This document shows, piece by piece, positions 44,345 through 52,211 of a stretch of DNA of 64,000 bases. Positions within the stretch are counted from its first letter, which is position 1, and each line of letters begins with the position of its first letter. This DNA comes from a virus: positions 334,072 through 398,071 of IMG/VR virus record IMGVR_UViG_3300017991_000048. The stretch is one strand, 5' to 3'. The position numbers and the translations under genes were made by a program. Under the pieces are notes generated by a model. The model had not been told where the DNA came from. It made no database searches and saw nothing but the letters and a program-made list of their open reading frames with translations.

Positions 44345-45063
44345 TAGACTCGTAAATCGTCCTCTATTACTGAAACCGCCCAATTAGCGTGTTGATGGCA
44401 GAGTATTTTACGAAGCCCTTTTATAGACAACTTTCGTGCGGCTCCATCAAAGTATAGAGTATACATCGGCGGTGGGCCTCCCTCAAAAACAGGACAATAG
44501 CCTGATCTTGGCACGGTACGACTTTTTGCACTCATATACACTCTGCCCGTCTTTGCCAAAAGAAAGATGCGTTTGGGCACCTCAATTAACTCATAGCGGC
44601 ACCAGCCTTCACTTCTAAAAGACCGCAGCACCAAATAACGGTCATAAGTATCGAGATGAGCTATAAACTGCTCTCTAAGGCCCTCCAAATCCTTGGGGTC
44701 AGAGCCCCAACGACCTTTTGCCAACTCCATATACTTTGAGATATGTATCTCACTGAGCTTGATATTTTGGTCACCCTGAGTCTTCAAGGAAAAGTTTTGG
44801 CCTTCAATGATAGCATCGCATCCAGGGGTGCCTCTGGGAGAAAGCCTTGCACGTTTTCCACACCTACGCAGGCTCTTCACCAAAGCGTACTCAAAACTCT
44901 CCATGGATAGGGCTTCCGTCGTCAACTTATGATGGGCTTTCAAATGCTCTTCAAAGGTGGCATATACGTCAGGCTCTATTATCTGAGTCTCAGCTACAAA
45001 CGTCTCTGTTTTTGCCCCTTCTAATAAAGGCATAAAATCAAGAAACTCGTTCAAACTATCCAT
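44344..45063 (-). CDS. restriction-endonuclease-like protein (PD-(D/E)XK)
   Basis: 239 aa. RGTPGCDAIIEGQNFSLKTQG carries the D...(S)xK core of type II restriction enzymes, followed by ISKYMELAKGRWG. No methylase next to it. ATG 12 nt after GGTG. It may attack host or rival phage DNA. Confidence 0.55.
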   Translation of the reverse strand: MDSLNEFLDFMPLLEGAKTETFVAETQIIEPDVYATFEEHLKAHHKLTTEALSMESFEYALVKSLRRCGKRARLSPRGTPGCDAIIEGQNFSLKTQGDQNIKLSEIHISKYMELAKGRWGSDPKDLEGLREQFIAHLDTYDRYLVLRSFRSEGWCRYELIEVPKRIFLLAKTGRVYMSAKSRTVPRSGYCPVFEGGPPPMYTLYFDGAARKLSIKGLRKILCHQHANWAVSVIEDDLRV

Positions 45064-45073
45064 GCTAAAATCT

Positions 45074-45079
45074 TACACC
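45074..45079 (-). promoter_or_regulatory. GGTGTA motif
   Basis: ATTGGTG TAAGAT, 12 nt before the ATG at 45063. Confidence 0.55.
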
Positions 45080-45084
45080 AATAG

Positions 45085-45155
45085 AGCCTGTACCGGGACT
45101 CGAACCCAGATCCACGCCATACCAGGGCGTTGCATTACCCTTGTGCTATACAGGC
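45085..45155 (-). tRNA. tRNA-Thr(GGU)
   Basis: Acceptor GCCTGTA/TACAGGC, loop CTGGTAT. Confidence 0.9.
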
Positions 45156-45160
45156 AACGG

Positions 45161-45233
45161 TGCGGGTGGAGGGAGTCGAACCCTCACTGGCCTGGACTTG
45201 AATCAGGTGCCTCTGCCTTTGGGCTACACCCGC
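45161..45233 (-). tRNA. class I tRNA with CAA anticodon
   Basis: Acceptor GCGGGTG/CACCCGC. Loop TTCAAGT places CAA (Leu codon UUG) on a body with a five-base variable loop, unlike normal class II tRNA-Leu. Confidence 0.75.
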
Positions 45234-45243
45234 AGATTTATGG

Positions 45244-45326
45244 TACGAGAGGCGGGACTCGAACCCGCACGTCCTTTCGGACAGATGATTTTAAGTCACC
45301 CGCGTAAGCCATTCCGCCACTCTCGC
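45244..45326 (-). tRNA. tRNA-Leu(UAA)
   Basis: Class II, loop CTTAAAA. Confidence 0.9.
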
Positions 45327-45330
45327 TTAA

Positions 45331-45525
45331 CTAATACACAGCTTCATCGCGTTTTCGCATCAAGGCGTTAACTTCATCCCAAATATTTGGGCCTTTCGCC
45401 AACTCCATGGCAGCCTCAAATACAGCCTCTACGTGCCTGCCGTCCCGATCCTCATGCCCCATATCCCGTAAATGTTGGAGATACGCCTCAACAGCGTTGT
45501 CAAAGTTCTTCTGTGCGTCTGTCAT
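45331..45525 (-). CDS. small helical protein
   Basis: 64 aa, MTDAQKNFDNAVEAYLQHL. ATG 12 nt after GGTG. Unknown. Confidence 0.6.
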   Translation of the reverse strand: MTDAQKNFDNAVEAYLQHLRDMGHEDRDGRHVEAVFEAAMELAKGPNIWDEVNALMRKRDEAVY

Positions 45526-45535
45526 GGTATAATAC

Positions 45536-45541
45536 TACACC
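45536..45541 (-). promoter_or_regulatory. GGTGTA motif
   Basis: ATTTCGGTG TAGTAT, 12 nt before the ATG at 45525. Confidence 0.6.
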
Positions 45542-45549
45542 GAAATTGA

Positions 45550-45676
45550 GTTCCCCGGCAGGATTTTCACCTGCATCTGCCTGCTTAGGACAGACCGTTC
45601 TTTTCGCCGTAACCGACTCTGCCAGTCAGATCCAGGTGATCAGCCCTTCCCTAAACCAACTTGAACTACGGGAAAC
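45550..45676 (-). tRNA. tRNA-like with CUA anticodon and long D-loop insertion
   Basis: Acceptor GTTTCCCG/CGGGGAAC, D stem GTTC/GAAC closing a 62-nt loop, anticodon stem GTCTG/CAGGC with loop TCCTAAG (CUA, C at position 33), T stem GCAGG/CCTGC with atypical loop TGAAAAT. A UAG reader or a decayed tRNA. Confidence 0.5.
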
Positions 45677-45678
45677 GG

Positions 45679-45761
45679 TGCTGGAGACAGGACTCGAACC
45701 TGCATGGCCTTTCGACCACCATGGCCTGAGCATGGCGTGTATTCCTTTCCACCACTCCAGC
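45679..45761 (-). tRNA. tRNA-Leu(CAG)
   Basis: Acceptor GCTGGAG/CTCCAGC, loop CTCAGGC. Confidence 0.9.
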
Positions 45762-45765
45762 TTGG

Positions 45766-45838
45766 TACCGGGTCAGGGTTCTGCCCCCTGCTAAAACGGT
45801 ATGTAAGACCGCCGCCTTCACTAGCTGGCTCACCCGGC
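45766..45838 (-). tRNA. tRNA-Val(UAC), atypical T loop
   Basis: Acceptor GCCGGGT/ACCCGGT, loop CTTACAT, T stem CAGGG/CCCTG with loop GGCAGAA. CCA encoded. The HNH stop overlaps its 5' end. Confidence 0.7.
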
Positions 45839-46624
45839 TTTTGCCCATTTGCCGTCAGAGCCTCGTAATGGAGAACCTGACGTCCAAAATCCCCTTGGAG
45901 GAGTCTCTATTCCTAACTGTTTACAACGCTTTTTTATAGCGGAACCTGAGACGCCAATTTCAATAGCTAACGACGAAACTGGTTTAGCCCACACCAGTCT
46001 TTCCAACTCCGTGTTAGACGGCCAAACTTTCTTCTCAGGGTTACACTTTTTAGCAGCACAAGAACGGCAGCGCCTGTCACTAGGAGCTTTATATAACTTT
46101 CTTTCGATCCCACAGTCCGGACATACCACCACAATTAATTTACGTCGATTTTTAGACGTAGGCTCCTGAGAATGGCAATTAGGGCACATAAATCTAAGGT
46201 TCTCCCGCAAACAATTCCGCCAATCGCCGTCAATGTGATCTACTTCTAATGTAATAGAAGATCCTTGCCAGACATCTCCTTGCCCACACTTAGAGCAAAC
46301 GTATGGCACCCCCACTTCAATAAGTGCGCGTCTCAATCTTGCAGCAGCTTCTCTATACGGCTTATCTATGACCCTGAAAATTTCATTTGGTGTGAGCCGA
46401 AATGCACTGTACTGACCAATATAATAACCACGTCCTGTAAAATGCGAAGTATCTAAATGGTACTCTTCTATGTACCGTTTAACGTAACTCCAGACGCTTC
46501 CGCTTTTACTGTGTATACCTAGATATCTAAGCACCCCTGCGACTGACGTGCTGTGTCTCACCGCTTCCCTGAGCACTTCTTTCGTATACTTTCTTTTATA
46601 ATTCCCTTTTTTCCTTCTACCCAT
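45830..46624 (-). CDS. HNH endonuclease with HTH domains
   Basis: 264 aa from MGRRKKGNYKRKY. CSKCGQGDVW...LEVDHIDGDWRN...FMCPNCHSQ is the HNH core; a zinc pair and a C-terminal HTH (PVSSLAIEIGVSGSAIKKR) follow. Homing type. Confidence 0.85.
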   Translation of the reverse strand: MGRRKKGNYKRKYTKEVLREAVRHSTSVAGVLRYLGIHSKSGSVWSYVKRYIEEYHLDTSHFTGRGYYIGQYSAFRLTPNEIFRVIDKPYREAAARLRRALIEVGVPYVCSKCGQGDVWQGSSITLEVDHIDGDWRNCLRENLRFMCPNCHSQEPTSKNRRKLIVVVCPDCGIERKLYKAPSDRRCRSCAAKKCNPEKKVWPSNTELERLVWAKPVSSLAIEIGVSGSAIKKRCKQLGIETPPRGFWTSGSPLRGSDGKWAKAG

Positions 46625-46689
46625 AAATAAGGAGATATACAAATACATTAGACAGTATATCGCCGCCAAAACATAATCTATCAAAATAC

Positions 46690-46695
46690 GGTGTA
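46690..46695 (+). promoter_or_regulatory. GGTGTA motif, plus strand
   Basis: ATACGGTG TACGTA, 35 nt upstream of the decarboxylase ATG and in the direction of that gene. Confidence 0.4.
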
Positions 46696-46727
46696 CGTAC
46701 AGCCGATCACTTTCAACAGGAGCCACC

Positions 46728-47807
46728 ATGTCAGATCAACCGACCGTCACGGAACTCAAAGAACTGCTGGATAAAAATCCCGGATGGGATGAGAAGCTAA
46801 AAGACTCCATCTCTGAAGCCAAGCACGAAGCCATAAGAGCCGGGATTAGAGATGCTGACAAGTTCCCTGAAGGCTTAGAGGGTAAACACGGCTACTACGC
46901 CTACCTCAACAAGATGGTCCGCTGGATACCCTACGAAAATTATGCCGAAGAGTGTTTTTATATGCTAGCCAAATTTTATTGGCTCCTGGACCAGCCTACA
47001 GGCCGCGATTTACAAAAGCACAAGGCTTTCAACAAATGGATGAGAGACTTTGCCAATGACTGGGGCAATTTCCTGAACACCGACGAGTCGGCTGCTGGAA
47101 TCCAGACCTTCATTAATGATCCCGCCTTCAATGCCTGGGAGTACATGAAAAACCCGTCTGGGTGGCGTACCTTCAATCAGTTCTTTGGCCGGGAAATCAC
47201 CCCCGGCTTACGCCCTGTGTCCGGGATGAGAAATGATGACATTATTACCAGCCCCGCCGACTCTGTGTTCAAGGAGAAATTCCACATAGATGACAAGGGC
47301 GAAATCACCATCAAATATACACACCGGTACAAGATCATTGACCTTTTGGAAGGCAGCCCTTACAAAGAGGCGTTCCGGGACGGGCTGTTCATGCACAGCT
47401 TCTTGGGTCCAAATGACTACCACCGGTTCCGCGCTCCCGTCAGAGGCACCGTCCTTGAGTGTCGGGCGATTCAACAGAATGTCTACCTGGATGTACAGAT
47501 AAAAGACGGCCATTTCATAGCCCCGGACGGTGGTGGTTACGAGTTCACCCAGACCCGTGGGCTTATCATTTTTGACTCCCCTGTAGGCTTGGTAGCCGTT
47601 CTACCTATCGGAATGGCTCAAGTGAGCAGTGTGAACATGACAGCCGCGCTTGGCGCGTACCTGGATAAAGGTGAGGAGTTTGGGTACTTTCTGTTCGGCG
47701 GCTCTGATATCATAATGCTGTTTCAGCGGAACAGCGGGGTTGAAATCACCTGTGCGCCGGGGATTCATTACAACTGTGGGATGTGCGTGGGCGAGGTGGT
47801 TCTCTGA
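46728..47807 (+). CDS. phosphatidylserine decarboxylase-like enzyme
   Basis: 359 aa. TFNQFFGREITPGLRPV, SPADSVF, HSFLGPNDYHRFRAPV and GMAQVSSV are family motifs; the usual LGST self-cleavage site appears as FGGSD, whose Ser would give the pyruvoyl group. A Shine-Dalgarno CAGGAG precedes the ATG. It would change host lipid head groups from serine to ethanolamine. Confidence 0.85.
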   Translation: MSDQPTVTELKELLDKNPGWDEKLKDSISEAKHEAIRAGIRDADKFPEGLEGKHGYYAYLNKMVRWIPYENYAEECFYMLAKFYWLLDQPTGRDLQKHKAFNKWMRDFANDWGNFLNTDESAAGIQTFINDPAFNAWEYMKNPSGWRTFNQFFGREITPGLRPVSGMRNDDIITSPADSVFKEKFHIDDKGEITIKYTHRYKIIDLLEGSPYKEAFRDGLFMHSFLGPNDYHRFRAPVRGTVLECRAIQQNVYLDVQIKDGHFIAPDGGGYEFTQTRGLIIFDSPVGLVAVLPIGMAQVSSVNMTAALGAYLDKGEEFGYFLFGGSDIIMLFQRNSGVEITCAPGIHYNCGMCVGEVVL

Positions 47808-47809
47808 CC

Positions 47810-48211
47810 CTAACGCTGACGGAGCGCCATCTGCCGCATGGCTTCAGCGTCTCTTGCGTCCTGACGCCCCATGGCTTCGGCCACAGCCACAGCAGCGTCT
47901 CTTGGCACATCGTCTCGGTAAAAAGCATCCGGGATGTCGAATGAACTATCTTCGATAGGATCTCCCTCAGAGCGGAAGTATCTGGCGAACGTCTTGTTGT
48001 AGACTTTATACATTATGCGTTCGACCTCACTTGCTCTCTCGATAGTATCACTGTCGATATCATAATCGTAAATAGCATCAATGTATGCTTGAAGCAGACT
48101 TTTAATCAGCCTGTCCCGGTCATCCAAAACGGCCTCAATGAGTCGTTTAAGAATAGCACGAGCCGGGGATGCTGTGCGTGTGCGGTGATCATAACTATAG
48201 TTGTCCATCAT
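47810..48211 (-). CDS. small protein, YSYDHR family
   Basis: 133 aa, MDNYSYDHRTRTASPA then helical. N-terminus shared with genes at 48249, 51153 and 54844. Confidence 0.65.
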   Translation of the reverse strand: MMDNYSYDHRTRTASPARAILKRLIEAVLDDRDRLIKSLLQAYIDAIYDYDIDSDTIERASEVERIMYKVYNKTFARYFRSEGDPIEDSSFDIPDAFYRDDVPRDAAVAVAEAMGRQDARDAEAMRQMALRQR

Positions 48212-48248
48212 TATGTTAGTCCTACAAAAATATAAACTTGGGTCAAGG

Positions 48249-48857
48249 TTATCTATAAGGGTTATCTATATGCCCCTCAGGAGCGTACTTTCGCCAGATA
48301 CGCAAGCCTACAGCCTCAGGTAAGGCCACTAGCAACGGCATTATCACTTCGTTCATGTGCTGCTCTGAGGCTCTCCAGTACCGGGCATCGTCGCTCATGG
48401 CTCCAAACCAGTCATGCCGTTTAAGTTCCTGCTCAAGCTCGCGGACAGTTTCGGCCTCTGTCTTGGCCCGGATCTTAGCCTGCTGCTCGCGGACAACGCG
48501 CTCTACGTCATCAGCGTCGTACACGCCGCCCATCCGCATAGTCAGCAAATGGTCGCTTGGCGTAATGACATAAACATCAAATGTTAGATACCGTGGGTTG
48601 AACAAACCGAAGCCCTGCACGGAACCAATAATCCGCTGACTGCTGGTTCTCACATCATGGGCTGCTCTTCGACGGCCTTTTTCAGCCTCTTCCAAAGGAA
48701 GGTAATTACGGTCAGGGCCATATAGACTTTTCGGGAACGCCTTAACCCTGTCCTCGTATACCACCACCACTTGGCGAGCATCCGACCGTAAGATTATATC
48801 AGCCCCTTTACGCCCCGCACTGGAGCCGCACTTGATACGATGGTCGTAGCTATACAT
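48249..48857 (-). CDS. YSYDHR-family protein
   Basis: 202 aa from MYSYDHRIKCGSSAGRKG. Alpha/beta domain followed by helices. AGGGGT precedes the ATG. The RNA at 48884-49011 lies upstream. Confidence 0.65.
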   Translation of the reverse strand: MYSYDHRIKCGSSAGRKGADIILRSDARQVVVVYEDRVKAFPKSLYGPDRNYLPLEEAEKGRRRAAHDVRTSSQRIIGSVQGFGLFNPRYLTFDVYVITPSDHLLTMRMGGVYDADDVERVVREQQAKIRAKTEAETVRELEQELKRHDWFGAMSDDARYWRASEQHMNEVIMPLLVALPEAVGLRIWRKYAPEGHIDNPYR

Positions 48858-48883
48858 ACCCCTACGATTTATCAAAAGGTTGT

Positions 48884-49011
48884 AAAAAGGCCAACGTAGA
48901 ACGCACTAGCCAGTTCGATCTAAACCGGCCATCAGGTTAAAACCTTCAGGACACTCAGTGCTTATTCATCCCACTCAGTGCCAAGCGGGATACGTGTTCT
49001 AAGGTTGGCCT
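48884..49011 (-). ncRNA. candidate Y-RNA-like small RNA
   Basis: The ends pair: AAGGCCAAC with GTTGGCCTT (9 bp), then a 2x1 loop and TAGAAC with GTTCTA (6 bp). Inside are hairpins ATCCC/GGGAT and AGGTT/AACCT, and GCACTGAGTG occurs twice. It ends in TTTTT. A GGTGTATAAT motif sits 7 bases before the start. Confidence 0.55.
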
Positions 49012-49017
49012 TATGTT

Positions 49018-49027
49018 ATTATACACC
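49018..49027 (-). promoter_or_regulatory. GGTGTATAAT promoter of the small RNA
   Basis: GGTG followed directly by a perfect TATAAT (49018-49023); the best -10 of all GGTGTA motifs. Confidence 0.7.
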
Positions 49028-49035
49028 AGTGAGCC

Positions 49036-49350
49036 TTAACATATACCTTTAACTTGAGAAAGTGTCTGAGGGCTAGGCTTGGGAATCGCCTCATATAGCT
49101 TGGCCCACCGGCCTAAGTCCTTCCGACGTTCCAACTCCCTCTTCGTCTTGCTCAAAATAATTCGTGCCACCCGGCGTTGCTTCCATGTCAGACCGCCTGC
49201 TCGTGTCCACCATTCAGGGGTTTCCTTTACAAAAGTTCGCTCCCAAGGTGTCAGCGTCAACTCTTCAAAGAGTCGGTGCTTGGAGATCAGGACCATGCCC
49301 CGGCACAAATCATCGTCCTCTAACTTCATTATCTCAGAGTCGTGAGCCAT
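49036..49350 (-). CDS. hypothetical protein
   Basis: 104 aa, helical and basic; ATG 12 nt after GGTG. Unknown. Confidence 0.6.
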   Translation of the reverse strand: MAHDSEIMKLEDDDLCRGMVLISKHRLFEELTLTPWERTFVKETPEWWTRAGGLTWKQRRVARIILSKTKRELERRKDLGRWAKLYEAIPKPSPQTLSQVKGIC

Positions 49351-49360
49351 GCTCTAATAC

Positions 49361-49366
49361 TACACC
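49361..49366 (-). promoter_or_regulatory. GGTGTA motif
   Basis: CTTTTCGGTG TAGTAT, 12 nt before the ATG at 49350. Confidence 0.6.
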
Positions 49367-49460
49367 GAAAAGGATGAAAAAGCTAGCGCGAAAATTCGCC
49401 GGTTTGGGCTGTAAAGTCGCGCAGTTGCGCCACCAAACTATAGCAGTTTCAAGCTCTTGG

Positions 49461-49533
49461 TGGAGAGTGCGGGAATCGAACCCGCCAAAAATTGTCTGCC
49501 AGACAACTTCGCCGCCCTTGGCTGTTACTCCCC
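49461..49533 (-). tRNA. tRNA-Ala(GGC)
   Basis: Acceptor GGGGAGT/ACTCTCC, loop CTGGCAG. Confidence 0.9.
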
Positions 49534-49627
49534 TGACGGCCCCTAAAAGAGACCGGACAGTGTGGACGCTCTCTGTCATCAGCACCGGATCACCGGCTTC
49601 CCGTCTCCGCTAGGTGACGAGAAATAG
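49534..49627. other. structured spacer between two tRNA-Ala genes
   Basis: No gene. Contains GAGAC...GTCTC and GACAG...CTGTC pairings; possibly a small RNA. Confidence 0.3.
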
Positions 49628-49704
49628 TGGAGAGGACGGGAATCGAACCCGCCATAAAATAGCTGTGTGCAAGACAGCTTCGCCGCCCTTGGCTGTTCCT
49701 CCCC
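49628..49704 (-). tRNA. tRNA-Ala(UGC)
   Basis: Acceptor GGGGAGG/CCTCTCC, loop CTTGCAC. Confidence 0.9.
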
Positions 49705-49710
49705 TAAAAC

Positions 49711-50055
49711 CTAACGCTTATAATACCGTTCAAGTATTTCGTCTCGCTCATCGTCCCTGCGTTGTTCAGCGTCATGTAGCTCATCCATGGCTTTATCTAC
49801 GTCACGCATCATCATATTATAGTCCTGAGCAGCGTCACGTAAAATATGATAAACATTCTTAAGATCTGGGTATTTCCTAGCGATATCTTGTGCTTTATGG
49901 ACTAGATCGGACGCAAATTCATCAAGGGAATGGAGGTCATCAACCTCTTCTCGAAAGGCTTGGATTTCCTCAGATTGGGAGTACAACTCGCTTGTCCGAT
50001 CTTCGTCCTCAGGGCTGAGTTGCGTTGCCCGTTTGTACCTGTAGCGCCGTTCCAT
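49711..50055 (-). CDS. coiled-coil protein
   Basis: 114 aa, MERRYRYKRATQL then long charged helices. Similar in design to the protein at 51153. Confidence 0.6.
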   Translation of the reverse strand: MERRYRYKRATQLSPEDEDRTSELYSQSEEIQAFREEVDDLHSLDEFASDLVHKAQDIARKYPDLKNVYHILRDAAQDYNMMMRDVDKAMDELHDAEQRRDDERDEILERYYKR

Positions 50056-50078
50056 ACACTTGTGGCCATATCAAATAA

Positions 50079-50306
50079 TCACAAAGGCGGCAATTTTCTC
50101 AATACCTCAAATGCTTCCGGGTAAATCCAAGCGCTCATCTGCCCCAAATCATCAAAATGATGGTTCACATTCACCAGGACATAACAACCGTCATCTATAA
50201 TAAAATGCGATTCGGCCCCATGCTCATCTCTCAAAGAGGCTACAGGAGTGGCTTTTTCACAATTAGTCAATGTTACACTTTCAGCCGTTTCGACTTGCTT
50301 GTACAT
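50079..50306 (-). CDS. small hypothetical protein
   Basis: 75 aa; GGAGG before the ATG and a GGTGTA motif at 50324-50329. Unknown. Confidence 0.6.
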   Translation of the reverse strand: MYKQVETAESVTLTNCEKATPVASLRDEHGAESHFIIDDGCYVLVNVNHHFDDLGQMSAWIYPEAFEVLRKLPPL

Positions 50307-50331
50307 AAGTCCTCCAATGACCTTACACCGG

Positions 50332-50404
50332 GGCTGGCGACAGGATTCGAACCTGCTACGTCTGGTTTACAAAACCAGTGCTCTGCCTACTGAGCTACGC
50401 CAGC
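50332..50404 (-). tRNA. tRNA-Thr(UGU)
   Basis: Acceptor GCTGGCG/CGCCAGC, loop TTTGTAA. Same anticodon as the permuted copy. Confidence 0.9.
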
Positions 50405-50446
50405 AAATAATTGCCTGATAGGATCTCGAAATAAAAGGAGTTGGAG

Positions 50447-50806
50447 ATGCCTCTTGCCGAACATATTGTTGAACGTTACGCTGCTAGAGCCAGAACTTAC
50501 GCTCAAGCCAGAGAAGAAATCTTAGATTACCTGGACAAAGAAGGTTGGAAGCTGTCTTCCAAAACCCTTAGAATACCCCACGCCACTTCACCTGACGGAA
50601 ACTTTCGCCTGTGGTTCAAAACCCAAGCCGTGTACCACACATTTGCTGACCCTGGCTACCATCGATTCGGAGACGCTCGATCTCTCTCTTATGACCTGGA
50701 CATTCGTAGAATGTCGCCAGAGAAATTTCTGGACTACATTATAAAAGAAAGAAAGCGAAGAGAAGACTTTGAAAAAAGAGAGCTAAGGGAAAGAAGGGGT
50801 TGGTAG
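50447..50806 (+). CDS. hypothetical protein with AEHIVERY motif
   Basis: 119 aa, MPLAEHIVERYAARARTYA; AAGGAG upstream. Helical N- and C-termini around a beta segment. Confidence 0.65.
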   Translation: MPLAEHIVERYAARARTYAQAREEILDYLDKEGWKLSSKTLRIPHATSPDGNFRLWFKTQAVYHTFADPGYHRFGDARSLSYDLDIRRMSPEKFLDYIIKERKRREDFEKRELRERRGW

Positions 50807-50832
50807 TCAAAGACTATTGAAATCAAGAGTAG

Positions 50833-50917
50833 TGCCGGGGACAGGAATCGAACCTGCACGTCCTCTCGGACACTGATTCCTAAGACCAGCGTGTCTACCT
50901 AGTTCCACCACCCCGGC
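50833..50917 (-). tRNA. tRNA-Leu(UAG)
   Basis: Class II, loop CTTAGGA. Confidence 0.9.
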
Positions 50918-50922
50918 ATTGG

Positions 50923-50994
50923 GTTACCTGACGGGAATCGAACCCGCTACACAAGATCCACAATCTTGCCGCTAACCATTTGCGTTCAGGCAAC
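50923..50994 (-). tRNA. tRNA-His(GUG)
   Basis: Loop TTGTGGA; extra G-1 facing C73, the histidine identity pair. Confidence 0.9.
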
Positions 50995-51002
50995 ATACAT
51001 AT

Positions 51003-51137
51003 TGGAGGGGCTTTCCGGAGTCGAACCGGAAAGAACGTGTAGACGTAACAAGGATGCGCCCTTTATGTCAGATGCCTCTGATAAAGACGCGAGTATCGTG
51101 CGTCGAACAGTTTGACGGCCTCCCGTCAAAAGCCCCT
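51003..51137 (-). tRNA. tRNA-like, anticodon unresolved
   Basis: Acceptor AGGGGCTT/AAGCCCCT, T arm TCCGG/CCGGA, D stem GACGG/CCGTC with only four loop bases (GAGG), CCA encoded. The centre holds a 10-bp hairpin but no clear anticodon arm. Confidence 0.5.
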
Positions 51138-51152
51138 AAACTTTATGGTTTA

Positions 51153-51476
51153 CTATCGCTCCCACCCCAATTCTTCCATCTCTTCTTCTCTATTCCTCGC
51201 AGCTTCATAGACTACATCGTCCGCTTCACTCAACGCCTCTAATGACCTATGGAATATTGCAACGCCGTTACTTATTAGACGAACTGCATCCTTAATGTCC
51301 GGATTCTTTCTCGCTAATGCCTGAGCCTTTCGCACCAGCTTATCAGCATCCTCTTCCATATGAATAAAGTCAGATATATCACTTTCAAGCTCTTCGAGAC
51401 TATATATCTCGTTCTCCAACTCACGCTCTCGTCTGCTGTTGTCACCGGCTTTTTTTCGGCGGTCGTAACTATACAT
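51153..51476 (-). CDS. YSYD-family coiled-coil protein
   Basis: 107 aa from MYSYDRRKKAGDNSRRE, then charged helices. Confidence 0.65.
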   Translation of the reverse strand: MYSYDRRKKAGDNSRRERELENEIYSLEELESDISDFIHMEEDADKLVRKAQALARKNPDIKDAVRLISNGVAIFHRSLEALSEADDVVYEAARNREEEMEELGWER

Positions 51477-51502
51477 ACCTACATAATGTATAAAGAAATT
51501 TT

Positions 51503-51654
51503 GCTCACGATCGAGAGAAAGACCTGTTTTAGCTTTGTGCTTGTTCTCAAGACAAGTGCGTTTACCATTCCGCCATATCTCGGCTAGGCCGAAACAACAG
51601 GATTCGAACCTGTAAACATTATGCATGTAAGATCATATCATTATGATCGCGAGC
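51503..51654 (-). tRNA. circularly permuted tRNA, UGA anticodon
   Basis: T arm ACAGG/CCTGT and 3' acceptor TTTCGGC precede GCCGAGA, a leucine-like D arm and anticodon arm CTTGT/ACAAG with loop CTTGAGA. The halves are joined by CTA. Flanks pair as GCTCGCGATC/GATCGTGAGC and GATC/GGTC, cores TTACATGCA and AAACA. Confidence 0.7.
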
Positions 51655-51658
51655 ATGG

Positions 51659-51808
51659 TGGGAACGCCAGGATTCGAACCTGGATTGCATGTAAGCGCCG
51701 TGAAGTATCTCCTATTTCTAGGGAGCTATCCCATATAAGAGATGAGTGACAGTGCTGTTTATCGCTTTCGATTGGATGTCGAATTGGTTTGCCATTTCCA
51801 ACGTTCCC
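51659..51808 (-). tRNA. tRNA(UCC) with variable-arm RNA element
   Basis: Acceptor GGGAACG/CGTTCCC, anticodon stem TTCGA/TCGAA with loop CATCCAA (A33). The roughly 85-nt insertion has TAAACAG, helix GCACTGT/ACGGCGC (one mismatch) and TTACATGCA before the T arm. Confidence 0.65.
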
Positions 51809-51819
51809 TAATATTACGG

Positions 51820-51953
51820 TGGGGGATTGTGGAATCGAACCACAAATGCATGTAAGCGCCGTTAGATTGTTTCCCTAAAGAAACGAGATACAGTGCTGAT
51901 TATTATCGCTTTCGATTTACAGTCGAAGTGAGGAACCAACCTCAATATCCCCC
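51820..51953 (-). tRNA. tRNA-Tyr(GUA) with variable-arm RNA element
   Basis: Acceptor GGGGGAT/ATCCCCC, loop CTGTAAA. Insertion of about 65 nt with TAATCAG, the same GCACTGT/ACGGCGC helix, inner GTTTC/GAAAC hairpin and TTACATGCA. Confidence 0.75.
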
Positions 51954-51984
51954 TTACAGTTCCGATATTTATACCGGAACTTGG

Positions 51985-52055
51985 AGCACGTGACGGGAAT
52001 CGAACCCGTGTATCGGCATTGGCAACGCCGCTCCTTACCTCTAGGATACACGTGC
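51985..52055 (-). tRNA. tRNA-Gly(GCC)
   Basis: Acceptor GCACGTG/CACGTGC, loop TTGCCAA, CCA encoded. Confidence 0.9.
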
Positions 52056-52061
52056 AGTTGG

Positions 52062-52136
52062 TCAGAGTGGTCGGATTTGAACCAACGATCTCCTGTCCCC
52101 CAGACAGGCGCTTTGGCCAGACTAAGCTACACCCTG
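52062..52136 (-). tRNA. tRNA-Pro(GGG)
   Basis: Loop CTGGGGG, CCA encoded. Confidence 0.9.
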
Positions 52137-52137
52137 G

Positions 52138-52208
52138 TGACCCTACGGGGAATCGAACCCCGATCTGCGGGATGAAAGCCCACCGATCTTCCATTGAACT
52201 ATAGGGCC
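52138..52208 (-). tRNA. tRNA-Glu(UUC)
   Basis: Acceptor GGCCCTA/TAGGGTC, loop CTTTCAT. Confidence 0.9.
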
Positions 52209-52211
52209 TCA

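Noticed and set aside
51003-51137. Selenocysteine tRNA
   Set aside because: Acceptor and D arm fit, but no UCA anticodon and no selA/selB gene seen.
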